In this document: positions 29,001-41,000 of the stretch, in pieces
How the letters are laid out: each line of letters opens with the position of its first letter
Position numbering within the stretch: the first letter of the stretch is position 1
NCBI GenBank assembly: GCA_021186555.1
Contig: JAJKFL010000004.1
Span: 14,634,779-14,698,778 of the forward strand
From: Reticulitermes speratus
Taxonomy: Eukaryota > Arthropoda > Insecta > Blattodea > Rhinotermitidae
Length of the DNA: 64,000 nt
Direction of reading: 5' to 3'
Program-made: the position numbers and the translations under genes
The notes under the pieces: model-generated
Database searches by the model: none
Told to the model about the DNA's origin: nothing
Seen by the model: only the letters and a program-made list of their open reading frames with translations

Positions 29001-32000
29001 AACTAATTCCTGAGACAAGTTTAGGATCTAAATATCCCAAATGAAACTCATATCTTAGGTCTGTTACTTGCATTTGTCTTGTATGACAACTTACCTTCTT
29101 TTTAGAAAAAAATGTGTTCTTGTAAACATTCAGTGCACAGTTCACAGTAGTAATAACTACTGAAAACAGAATTGTGTCAGAGATAGATTAATATGCTGTG
29201 AAGGAATGCATTTAAACTATTTGTAGGCATGTTTGCAAGGTTGCAAAATGAGTATTATGTTGAAGATGTCTGCCTGCCTGCCTGCCAAGTATCTGTTATC
29301 CATATGGATAAGCCAGCTCCTGCTTGATGGATTTCTGTGAACGTTCACACAATGGGGATTGTTACTAAAATCTGTTGAGAAAATTAGAGTTTGGTTAATG
29401 CTGGACGAAAATAACAGACACTTCACATGAAGCCCAGCTACTTTTATGACTACTTTGGTTAGTAACATTATGGCTGCCTTTGTTACGGAAGTTAGCAGTG
29501 TTTGTGTTGTTGTTATAGATAGGTTGGTACTGTGGTTGTCATCATTAATAATGTTACCATTGATTTTCTGGTTGCCATGGTTACCTTTCTTATAAAAGTT
29601 ACCATTGTTCCTATCGTTACCTTTGCTACCACATTCACCAGAGTTATCAGTGTTCATTTTTTGCTGTGGTTACATGAATGCACCTGAAGTGTTTTGCGCT
29701 GTGGACGTGTCATATGTTGTTTGATTTTAGAAGGAATTGGAGAAAAATACTGGCTGTAATCGATAGGTCTTTCCTTTCCCAGCTGCAGTTGTTACAGCTG
29801 CTCTTCTCTTCATTCACTGCTCTTTGCATAAGACGCTAATTCTTCTTTCACTCTCAGTTGTATTGCAGTGCTTGGTCACACCGTCTTACCACATATGATC
29901 TACATTACTTAAGCTGTTCTGCTCTGTGTTTGTGAGAGCTCTTCTTCCTCTGCCAGCATGTGTTCAGATTCTTCATCCACTCCTGCTGCCCACCTCTTAG
30001 GGCAGTTAAATCCCCACGGTCGATTTTTGACAAGGCCACGCAGGGCTTTCTTTCGAAAAACTACCAATATCAAGAAAATGATTAGTCCTTGTAGACAGTT
30101 CAGGATGTCCATAACTAACCTGGAAGTGTGAAAGAAACATACAATATGATGCTTTGCACTCTGCTTTAAACTAGACAGGGTAGTTTGAAGTTGATACTGA
30201 GGAGGAAGAGGTTAAATTAGCTGATGAACAAGTAGCAATGTTAGTCTGTCTTCCTTTCTTGCAAGGAAAGGATGTGTTGATTTATGAGGTCAAAATGTTG
30301 TGTGTGTATGTGAGCATGTTGTGTCTGTCCATTTTAACTTTTGAACCAGTTGACAAATTTTTGTAAAGCTTGATATGAACAATGGAGGCAGAATAGAATA
30401 CAAGAAGGGTGGGTATAACAGTCAGCCTTGCACTTCAACCATAATTGATCTTTTGTGCAGCCCATATGTTAACAGTATAACAGTCAGACTTGCACTTCAA
30501 CCATAATTGATCTTTTGTGCAGCCCATATGTTAACAGTATAACAGTCAGACTTGCACTTCAACCATAATTGATCTTTTGTGCAGCCCGTATGTTAACAAT
30601 GGAGGAAACTCCAATACTGTACTTTTTTAATTTCTTGCTACAAGTAATAATGTGGTGGACACATCAACTTTTGAGGCAGGAGTGACAGTGACACCAGCTC
30701 CATGTACTTTAGGTCCTAAAATTATGTGTGGTAATAGATCTTGTAAAGATATATGGCTTTTGTTATGGTAATATGTTGTGGAATGTAAAATAACAGCCTG
30801 GTGGCTGTGTCGGCATTTTCTTAGTTTTTGGTTTATTGGCAATAGCTTGTGAACAGCTGGGGACGAGAAAGTGAAATTTGGTGTGAAGATAGGTTATAAA
30901 TATAACTACACGTTATGTAGGCAATATATTTGTAAGTCAACACTTAACAAGGTAATTGTGTTAATTTTTGGGAAGGACACTACCAATCTTCAAAAGAAGG
31001 ACTCTCAATCTTCAAAAAACATTCACCAAAATATTTAATATTATACATATCCCATGCAGTTGTTTTATATACAATAGTTTGTTTCCAACTACTGCATAAA
31101 GCTTAGTTTTTGTGCTCCTATATGTTTTGGGCTCCTGAGGGAAGGAGACCATTTGGAAGATCCAGTCATAAATGGGAGGATAATATTAAAATGGATCTTC
31201 AAGAAGTGGGATGGGGGGGCATGGACTGGATTGATATGGCTCTGGATAGGGACAGGTGGCGGGCTGTTGTGAATGCGGTAATGAACCTTCCGGTTCCATA
31301 AAATGCGGGGAATTTCTTGACTAGCTGAGGACCTGCTAGCTTCTCAAGAAGGACTCTGCTCCGCAGAGTTAGTTAGTTAGTTAGTTATATATTTCGGCTA
31401 CCTATTGTAGCCATCATTATAAAGATATAAGCAGCATATCTTTTAACTTTTCAGTAAATGGTAACCATATATACATTAGTGTCATACAAGTACAGTCTTA
31501 TTAAAAATTATTGAGATCAAAATATCAGTGAAGTATTAAAATGTAAAAAAGCTGTCTCCAAGCATCTGGTAGTATTGGATATCTCCTGTTTATAGTGGGG
31601 CAGAGATCCAGGGTTTTGATACACAATGTTTACACCATGAGTGATAATGAAACTGGGATAAAACTTTGTCCCGACTTAAATTTGTGCTACTCATTCATTT
31701 TAACAATAGGTGCCATTTATCTTTAAGATTTATGGAAAAGAGTTGTTGGTATGGCATGTTGTTACTTGGCTAGAAATGCCTGCAAACGTGTGTGTGCACT
31801 TAGATTGGAGGGCAGATGATTAGGTGAATAGTTAGACATTGTTATTGTTGATAACTGTTTTAGCATTTTTGCACTAAATTTTCACATGAGATGTACCCGT
31901 TTCTAAGAATTGAGGATTGCGGTCTGAGGTGATATTAATGTAATGCATACTTACCAGAAACCAGTAGATTCATCCACAATGACAGAGATTAATTCAAATA

Positions 32001-35000
32001 TCCATGGAATTCCCATAACAAGAAACAGCTTGAGGTATAGGAGACATCTGTGGGAGAAGGAAAATATTTAGCAAATTTTAGCATGTGTAGCAAATATCTA
32101 AACCTTTGCTAATGTTTTGAGCCCTTGTGCTGCTAGTATTTATATATTGGCTGGCTGGGTTCCAACACTTGTCTGGACACTTTGGAGGAGGGAGAGGTAT
32201 CTTGCCTGTGCCATACTGTCTTCATGTGTGCTATCTTGGGTCATCTTGTATGTTACACTCTTAAATTACTGTCTTCTTTTGTGTATAATGTGCCTGTTTT
32301 ACAGTACTGACTTCTCAGGCAGTTAGTTTCCACCACCTCACAGCACAGGCCTGGATTCAGTTCCAGGCCTGTCCATATGGGATTTGTGGTGGACAGAGTG
32401 GCACTGGGACAGGCTTTTTCTCTGAGTACTTTGCTTTTTCCCTATGAACATGATGCTACCAATGCTCCATACTGATTCATTCATCTGTCACTGATGCTGT
32501 CTGATGGAGTCCATAACTAATGCACTTGAGAACACAGAGTAAATGTGTAATGTTGTAAGGGAAGTACTTCCCTTACATTGTTAGTGAAAGGAGGTCTACG
32601 TTACAACAGTCCAACGAGGAGTTTAACTACTCTTGTTTACATTTGCCTTATGCAACATTGTGAAGGACGAGTATTACATAAAAATAAAACAAGGAACTGC
32701 TTAACATCCAGAAAAACCTCTAATTCAAGACATAATTCAAATTATTGCAAAATTACAGGACGTCCCCCTCGAAGCTGAACAGCAATGTATTACAGAATTT
32801 TCACTTTTACCCGGAAGCACTAGACATTGATTTTAACTTTTAACTATTCAATTAAAAACCCATCTTTTTATTACCTTATGTGGAACCTTATCTGCTCAAA
32901 AAAAAAGTTTAATGAATTCAGCTTATCTTATCTTATCTTACAAAAAATGTAAAGTTCAGAACTCAACTGTATACACTGACATGAACAGTGGTTTAATGTA
33001 ATTTACAGGATGACTTTTATTTGGTACTCTAATATCACCTGATGATGGCTTTTTCCACTTAAGCTGAAACATGTTACCCATTAAAGTTCAGGGTGCGGCA
33101 AAACTCCCTCCCTAGTTTTGAAGGTGAATTAAAAAATAAGTACTCGAGATACAAAAAAATTATTTTCATATCCTAAACTTACAACATGGGAAGTTTTGTC
33201 TCATGTGATTTTGAAAATAATATCGGCCAAGTGGTGTCCGTCATTGTCCAAACACTGCTGCAAGGGACTTGTGAAGTTTCGCATAACTCTTTCGAGCATT
33301 TCTTGGGGTATACGGCGAATTTCTGTGCGGATTGCCTCCTTTAGGGTTTGTAGGTTCCTTGGACGATGTTTATAAACCTCGGCTTTGAGATAACCCCACA
33401 GAAAAAAGTCGCACGGGGTCAAATCTGGCGAGCGCGCGGGCCACGGAATATCGCCTCTCAGGGAGATCAAGCGTCCGGGGAACATTTCCCTCGAAAACTG
33501 CATTGATGCTCGCGCTGTGTGGGCCGTGGCCCCGTCCTGCTGATACCAGACATTCTCTAGACCAAGTTCTTCAAGAGCTGGGGCAAAATAATTCTGGAGC
33601 ATGCTCACATACCGCTCAGAATTGACGGTAGCTGCCCGATTTCCCTCTTCAAAAAAGTAAGGCCCGATGATCCCCATTCGTGACACTGCGCACCAAACTG
33701 TGGCACGATCACTATGCAGAGGCTTCTGGTGGATTACCCTCGGGTTGATTTCACTCCAATATCGAAAGTTTTGCTTATTTATACAGCCAGAAAGATGGAA
33801 ATGTGCCTCGTCACTGAATAAAACAACCGCGTCATGCGGTAAAGTTTCAATCATTCCACGGCAAAAGCGCGCTGCTCGTTCGTACACATTATGTTTACGA
33901 CTGAAATTTTTTGTAAGGGAAACTTCCCATCCACCTGCCGCCATGGACGCCATCCCCACCCTTTTACGACCTCCACTCGCTTCACAATGCCCTATTGAAA
34001 CTAGGGAGGGAGTTTTGCCGCGCCCTGCATAACAATATAACGCAAAACGTAGTTGTGATTGATGGCCTTCACCCATTTACTCTGTGTATCTTCATCACAA
34101 CAGGTCTCTCTTAAAGGCACTTAAGAACACTCACGTGAATCTCAGACATCTAAGTTTCGGTGCAGACTGGCCCTGACAGTCCTTCCAGAGGCGCCATGCT
34201 GTCCATATGAAGTAGACAGTATTGAGAAACAGTAGCACTGCCATTGGGCCATACAGATATGCCCATGTTTCTGTTTGACCTGCATCAACATTGAAACGTG
34301 AAGTATCCAGTCAGCTGTATCCCTGATTACCGTGAAGGGCTGGGGCTGTGTAACTAGAGAAATGTTGAGCATTGCCCAAGTTGCAATCTGTGAAGTTGTC
34401 ACAGCAGTGTTGCTGAAGACTCAGGTATTCTGGGATGTGACACTGTGTCATTGTGTGAGTTGTTTCTGATGTTTTGAAGGAATGTAGGGCCTTCATCTTC
34501 AGGGCCATGTAGTCAAAAAAGAAAGAATTGTTTGAACTTGGACTGATTGACCGTGAAGATGCAGGCACTGCGATCCTTCAAAATGTGTGGAACTACTCAC
34601 CCAGTGACACAGTGTCACATTCCAGAAAACTTGAATCCATTGCTTGAGTATTTTTGCAAATAGTACTGGACCTTCTTTTATCACACATGTAAATTGGCTT
34701 GTAAATGCATAGCTTTTATACAGCGAAGGCACATTGAAAATTTGAAGACAGAATTATTGACTGAGTCATATGTTACTTAAAGACACTGTTGAAACTTCAG
34801 ATGCTTTATAGTGTCAGATGATATGAGGGGATGACCATGAATAGTCGATAGATAAGGATTTGGCAGTCATGGTCTAATTGAAGGTCTTTATCTGGAGAAC
34901 TGAGGAAAACCATGAAAAGCATCATTCACTGTAGCCAGAAACAGAGATGCAAGCTGGTCACCTCCTAGACGCATGTTGTAAGTGTAACCACTATGTTCTC

Positions 35001-38000
35001 TTGTTCGGTTTATAGAAATTGTAGGATTCCTGTCTGCTAAGTGTGAGGTTTAAGGTTTCATGTCTAGTGTGTGTGTTAAATGATGATGTATCCACCTGTT
35101 CATCAAGTAGCTTTGCCATTAGGCACACTGAAATGGTTTACCCCTTATCTGCCTTACATTATTAGCTTGGCTGATTATAGTTACACCAAATGGGAGTTGT
35201 TATGCGCCATCAAGAGTTCGGCAGCAATGTTGGTGATTTCATAGTATTCCTCTCAGGCTGTAATATATATGATCAAATCAATTGAAGGGTTATCTGTGAG
35301 AGTCATAGCCAGAGATGCCATAGATGGGTGCTTGAATATTATATTAATTCCATCTTATGATAGGGCTGTGGCTAGTTCTAAATATAATAATTTAAGATCA
35401 TATAATCTGTTTTATGTATAACTGGATATGTTGGCTTATGTTGATTTGGATGGGTTTCTGACTGAATTAAAAATCAGATGATAATATTAAATTGAATATT
35501 ATAAAAAATGGTTTGTAAACATGGAGCATGACTAGAATGGTGGATTGTTGGTGCTCTTGAACCACTGGCTTGTGTTAGCAGGGAGATGGTTAATGTTTAC
35601 TTCTTAGGAAATGGTATGGGAGTTCTACTAATTCTGGGGAAGCATCTTGAGCAAAACCATACTCTTGGTTCATATTTAAGATTAGATGTTTGAATTCATG
35701 TTAGGTTTCACATTCTGATTCAGGCTTAATTATGTATTTTTCTGTACTTAGTTGAATATTCTTGTGGGTTAAAACATATGAATGATGTTCAGTAAGTATG
35801 GTTCCGTAGGTCTTGCCATGAGTTTAAAAATTCCCTGCAGCAGAAATGGGGATCATGCATTCACAACCGTTTATGAAGAGCCACTTCCACTTCGTTATTA
35901 TTGTAGAATATTCCAAGATTGAAACATGCATGATTGTGCTTGCATATTTTGTAAAAAATAATGATACTTAATGGAATAAATGAGCTACAGTTAACACTGA
36001 AATGACATCTCATTTAATGTTTGTGACCTAGGGAACGTTACTTATTGAACATCACTAGTATTTCATAATTGACTTACTACCAAACCAGCAACTGGAAACA
36101 CCGAAGTTTGGCTGGATTATGCTGGCACTTGGCACATGGTGTGCTGTTAGTGCCACAAGAAGGAAGAGCAGTGGGCCACCAATTGCAAAGACACAGAAGC
36201 ATATTAACAGCTGACCATCTAACAGAGGGAAGTGGTGGAATCTGTGGATGCATGAGATGTTTAAAATTCATCAGTATGTCTGTGTATTTAGAAGTTGTAA
36301 TTCTGTGGTTAAATTTAAAAGCAAGATACCGTATTTTCTTGATTCTAAGCTTCCATCAATTTTAAGGTACACTTTTGACTTAGTAATAGGTTTTTATGGG
36401 ATGAACATATATTACAATAGGACCTGTGAGTATTCGAACACAAACCTTCCAGTATTAACAGACACAAATTTACCCAGCAATGAACATTTAAACTGAACAG
36501 TTTCTTCTTCACTTGTCTGTCACCTGCTCACACTCTGAGCCCACAGATGCTTCTGAGTGTGAGTGCCAACAGTTCATGGTAACAGCTTTACAGTCAATAA
36601 TGTCTTTCCACTTTTTTGTATGGCAACATACTTCATTTGTCTTCATCCTTAGTGAGTCACACCCAGTAAATATGGCAACCATGCTTGATGCACAATTTTT
36701 TTTCTTCTTCATCATGTAGCCTACATCGAACACCCTGTAACCTGTCATATCGTGGACTACCATAATATTCGTGTGCCAATCTGTGGCTTCTTCCATCACT
36801 CATTTCTTTATTCTTAGAGGAAACCAGATGTTAATTTCATCTATCAGAATGCTGCCATCTGGTTGTGTTATGTTGTATTATATGCTTGATGCTCAAATGT
36901 TTCTTATGCCTCAGCACGTGCCTCACAGGCAACACAGCAACAATGGTAACCATGTCGTTTGGGGTGTGACACACATGTGGTGTTACATGTAGGGAGATAA
37001 TACATATGAACAGATGTTAGTAAGACTTCCGTATAATTACTCTGTTTCTTCTGTGCTGTTAAATTGTAACTGCCTTTCAGTGATGCCAACTGTGAAACGT
37101 GCAGCAGTTGCCCAACTTTAAATTAACTGAACACCTGAGATTATTTTAGTGCATTCACTGCAGTTTCATTAAGACAGTATAAGTTGGTTATAAATTACAG
37201 TGACAAATTATAAGTTGAAACTTACATAACGCTTCTCCAGACATTGAATGACACAACATTCAACCAGAAGAATGCAGACAACATCCAGAAATACGTGAAG
37301 AAGGCTAGAAAGAAGGTATATTGCATCAGTGCATTTGTTTCATTGAAGTAAAGCTTTGGAATGAAATTCAATGCGGATGTTTCCAGGACAGGAACACATG
37401 ATAAGCAGTGTCTGGAATATTGCATTATTAAGTAATCCTGCAATGGCAATTGGTGGCATGGACACAACTGCATGTGGCAGACATTGTGTTGTTTTGTGTG
37501 TAACTTTCGGTTGCAAGATGTTAGTGTTGGAGAGGGTCCTCTTGAAACGGTTTGTAGTAAAGCAGGGTAACAGAACTTGTTTATTGGATGAATATTTAAG
37601 CATGCGAGTAATAAGGATTGCTGTAACCAGACTGCTGTCTTGATCTGTGTTCTTTCCTGGTAGGAAGATAAAAAAAATTGGGATGTTGAATTGAACAGAT
37701 ACAAATGTGTAGGTGACCCATAATACTGTCACCTAATTTTCATTAGTTACCACTGTACCAAAAAGGTAAAGCAATCCCATTACAGGCATGGACAGGCCCT
37801 TAGGGTTCCAGGAGTTTGAGGCTTCCAGATGTCTAGACAATCGGCACATGAAGGTGGTAAGGTTGTCAGCCTTATGCACCGGCCGCCTTTACCCCCCAGG
37901 AAATATTCTTGGTACTCATTTCTGTTAGAGACTGAGTCGACCCTAGGGCCATAGTGCGACCGGAAGGATGATGTCAATGACACCATTGGCAATCGAACCC

Positions 38001-41000
38001 AAGACCTTCCGGCTTGTAGCGCAGTGCCCTCAACTAACTGCGCCACCACGTATTTACCACTACCACACCAACGAAATTCTCTAGCCTTCTAGGGAGGAGC
38101 CATTGGCAGCTGCTACAGAAATAATACGGGAAGTTGAGTCTTCTAATGTGCGATGTTGTGTTATTGAGCGAGTAGGTCCTTGTGCCTTGTTCAGGGTCAG
38201 GATCAAGCAGTGCAAGAAGGTGAAGGCAGGCACTAGAGCCATTGAAATATCAGGAACTACTCACTGCTGTCAGAAACTCAAATTTCAGGTTGGGGGAGGG
38301 GATAAATATAATGTTTGGGTTGCCTGCCATGGACTTAATTCAGAATACACAAATATGTGCAATTACTTTGCGGTGGAGTTCATTCATATCTGCAGTCAAA
38401 ATCCCATGTTTCATGAGTGTACTTTAAATTCTTCACATGAGTGTTTTTTTTTTTTATTAAAATTCTAGTTACTGTATTGTGATACTGACAAGAAAAGGAA
38501 CAAAATCCTGGGTGAAGAACAAGTAGTTCTCTACTTCAGTAATAAAGTCTTCACACATTTAATCACTGTGTTGTACTCGTGTCTGAAAATGATGTTCTGA
38601 TGTGGCACTGGATGGATTAAAATCAAGAAAATTCTTGAGCAGGACTTTAGGTTGGATTTAAATGTAATGATCATTATGTCTGATGCGAGGTGTGATCATG
38701 ACCAGTGGTTGAGAAAATTGTAGTTAATTGACGAATATTTCTTTGATGTACAGGGGTGTCTATTATTGTTTCCCCAAATACAGCAACTTTATCATATAGA
38801 AACGTACATTTGTCAGCACATTCCATGGCAGCTGACATGCTCTGGGACGTGACAAAAGAGACACTGTATTATGCAACTTAAGCAGTGGTAAATGTGTTTA
38901 CCTTGAGACACGCACATCATGTTGCTAAGGTTGTCAGAGTGGAGCTGGAGCACAGCGAGCGAGATGTAGGCGAGGCAGAGACTGAACATGCTGAACATGA
39001 GGCACTTGCCCTGCAGGTCACGTAGTTCAGGCACCGACAGATATACGAGCAGTGTGACCAGGAGGAAGAATGACGACACGAGGAGACATGCTGCATATAT
39101 AGTGTACTGGTAGCTCTTGGCTGATGTATCTTCTTCAGGAAAACATACCAGCGCAATATCTAGTGCAGAAATCTTTCCACCATCTTCATGTTTGCGTATT
39201 AGACAGAATCTGAAAGAGGTGTTAAGGTAAATTGTAATAGAGGTGCCCTTTTTGTTGTGTCCTGAGCACAGCAGCTTTATTGCATAGAAATCCTGCATCT
39301 GCCAGGACATCCCATGACAGGAACATGATAAGAACTTCGGTCTCACATCCACTTGTGACACTTTCCCCTTTAACGTGATAAAAAAGGTAAAATTGTTCTG
39401 GTTCCTAAATGCAGTGACATGAAAATCTAATGGTGTGTATGTTAACATTTACATTTGCATTTAACTTCATTTTAAAATCATACAGTAGCATGCTTTTATG
39501 GGGTTTCTGAAGCTCAGGGCCCCAATGTTTCTGAATTCAGCACTTTGCAACCTGCTTCTGTTTGTGACTGCTCTTAAGTGGAGTGGGAATTAGGAGCCTT
39601 GAGAATGATTTAGCCCAGGAACCAATTTGGATATGAAAACAAAACAAATCAGTCTTAAAGCCATGGAGCATTGAATATCTGGCCTGCCTGACATTTTTAG
39701 CTAAAGGAAACTGCCTCTGTGATACACTTGGTTTGAGTGATTGATTGAGCCAGATCCTGGTTGCCATGACAACCACTGTTACTGGGTTGTTCTGTGAGGT
39801 ATGTGCTCCTGTATCCTTCTTGCCATGACAACCACTGTTACTGGGTTGTTCTGTGAGGTATGTGCTCCTGTATCCTGTTTGCCATGACAACCTCTGTTAC
39901 TGGGTTGTTCTGTGAGGTATGTGCTCCTGTATCCTGTTTGCCATGACAACCACTGTTGCTGTGTTGTTCTGTGAGGTATGTGCTCCTGTATCCTGTTTGC
40001 CATGACAACCACTGTTACTGTGTTGTTCTGTGAGGTATGTGCTCCTGTATCCTGTTTGCCATGACAACCTCTGTTACTGGGTTGTTCTGTGAGGTATGTG
40101 CTCCTGTATCCTGTTTGCCATGACAACCACTGTTGCTGTGTTGTTCTGTGAGGTATGTGCTCCTGTATCCTGTTTGCCATGACAACCACTGTTACTGTGT
40201 TGTTCTGTGAGGTATGTGCTCCTGTATCCTGTTTGCCATGACAACCACTGTTGCTGTGTTGTTCTGTGAGGTATGTGCTCCTGTATCCTGTTTGCCATGA
40301 CAACCACTGTTACTGTGTTGTTCTGTGAGGTATGTGCTCCTGTATCCTGTTTGCCATGACAACCACTGTTGCTGTGTTGTTCTGTGAGGTATGTGCTTCT
40401 GTATCCTGTTTGCCATGACAACCACTGTTGCTGTGTTGTTCTGTGAGGTATGTGCTCCTTTATCCTTCTTGCCATGACAAACACTGTTACTGTGTTGTTC
40501 TGTGAGGTATGTGCTCCTGTATCCTTCTTGCCATGACAACCACTGTTACTGTGTTGTTCTGTGAGGTATGTGCTCCTGTATCCTGTTTGCCATGACAACC
40601 ACTGTTGCTGTGTTGTTCTGTGAGGTATGTGCTCCTGTATCCTTCTTGCCATGACAACCACTTTACTGTGTTGTTCTGTGAGGTATGTGCTCCTGTATCC
40701 TGTTTGCCATGACAACCACTGTTGCTGTGTTGTTCTGTGAGGTATGTGCTCCTGTATCCTGTTTGCCATGACAACCACTGTTGCTGTGTTGTTCTGTGAG
40801 GTATGTGCTCCTGTATCCTGTTTGCCATGACAACCACTGTTGCTGTGTTGTTCTGTGAGGTATGTGCTCCTGTATCCTGTTTGCCATGACAACCACTGTT
40901 GCTGTGTTGTTCTGTGAGGTATGTGCTCCTGTATCCTGTTTGCCATGACACTGTGAGGTATGTGCTCCTGTATCCTGTTTGCCATGACAACCACTGTTGC

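Larger units (their letters stand above)
27311..29908. other. Spacer 3' of the mth-like receptor
   Basis: Presumed 3' UTR and intergenic DNA. It contains the GT tract, a 40-bp duplication at 28834-28919 and a CTGC run near 29270. No gene recognised. Confidence 0.5.

Noticed and set aside
36356..36500. Second copy of the pogo terminal repeat (ccgtattttcttgattctaa at about 36330)
   Set aside because: Only one partial arm resembles the 8051 terminus; no partner arm found nearby.
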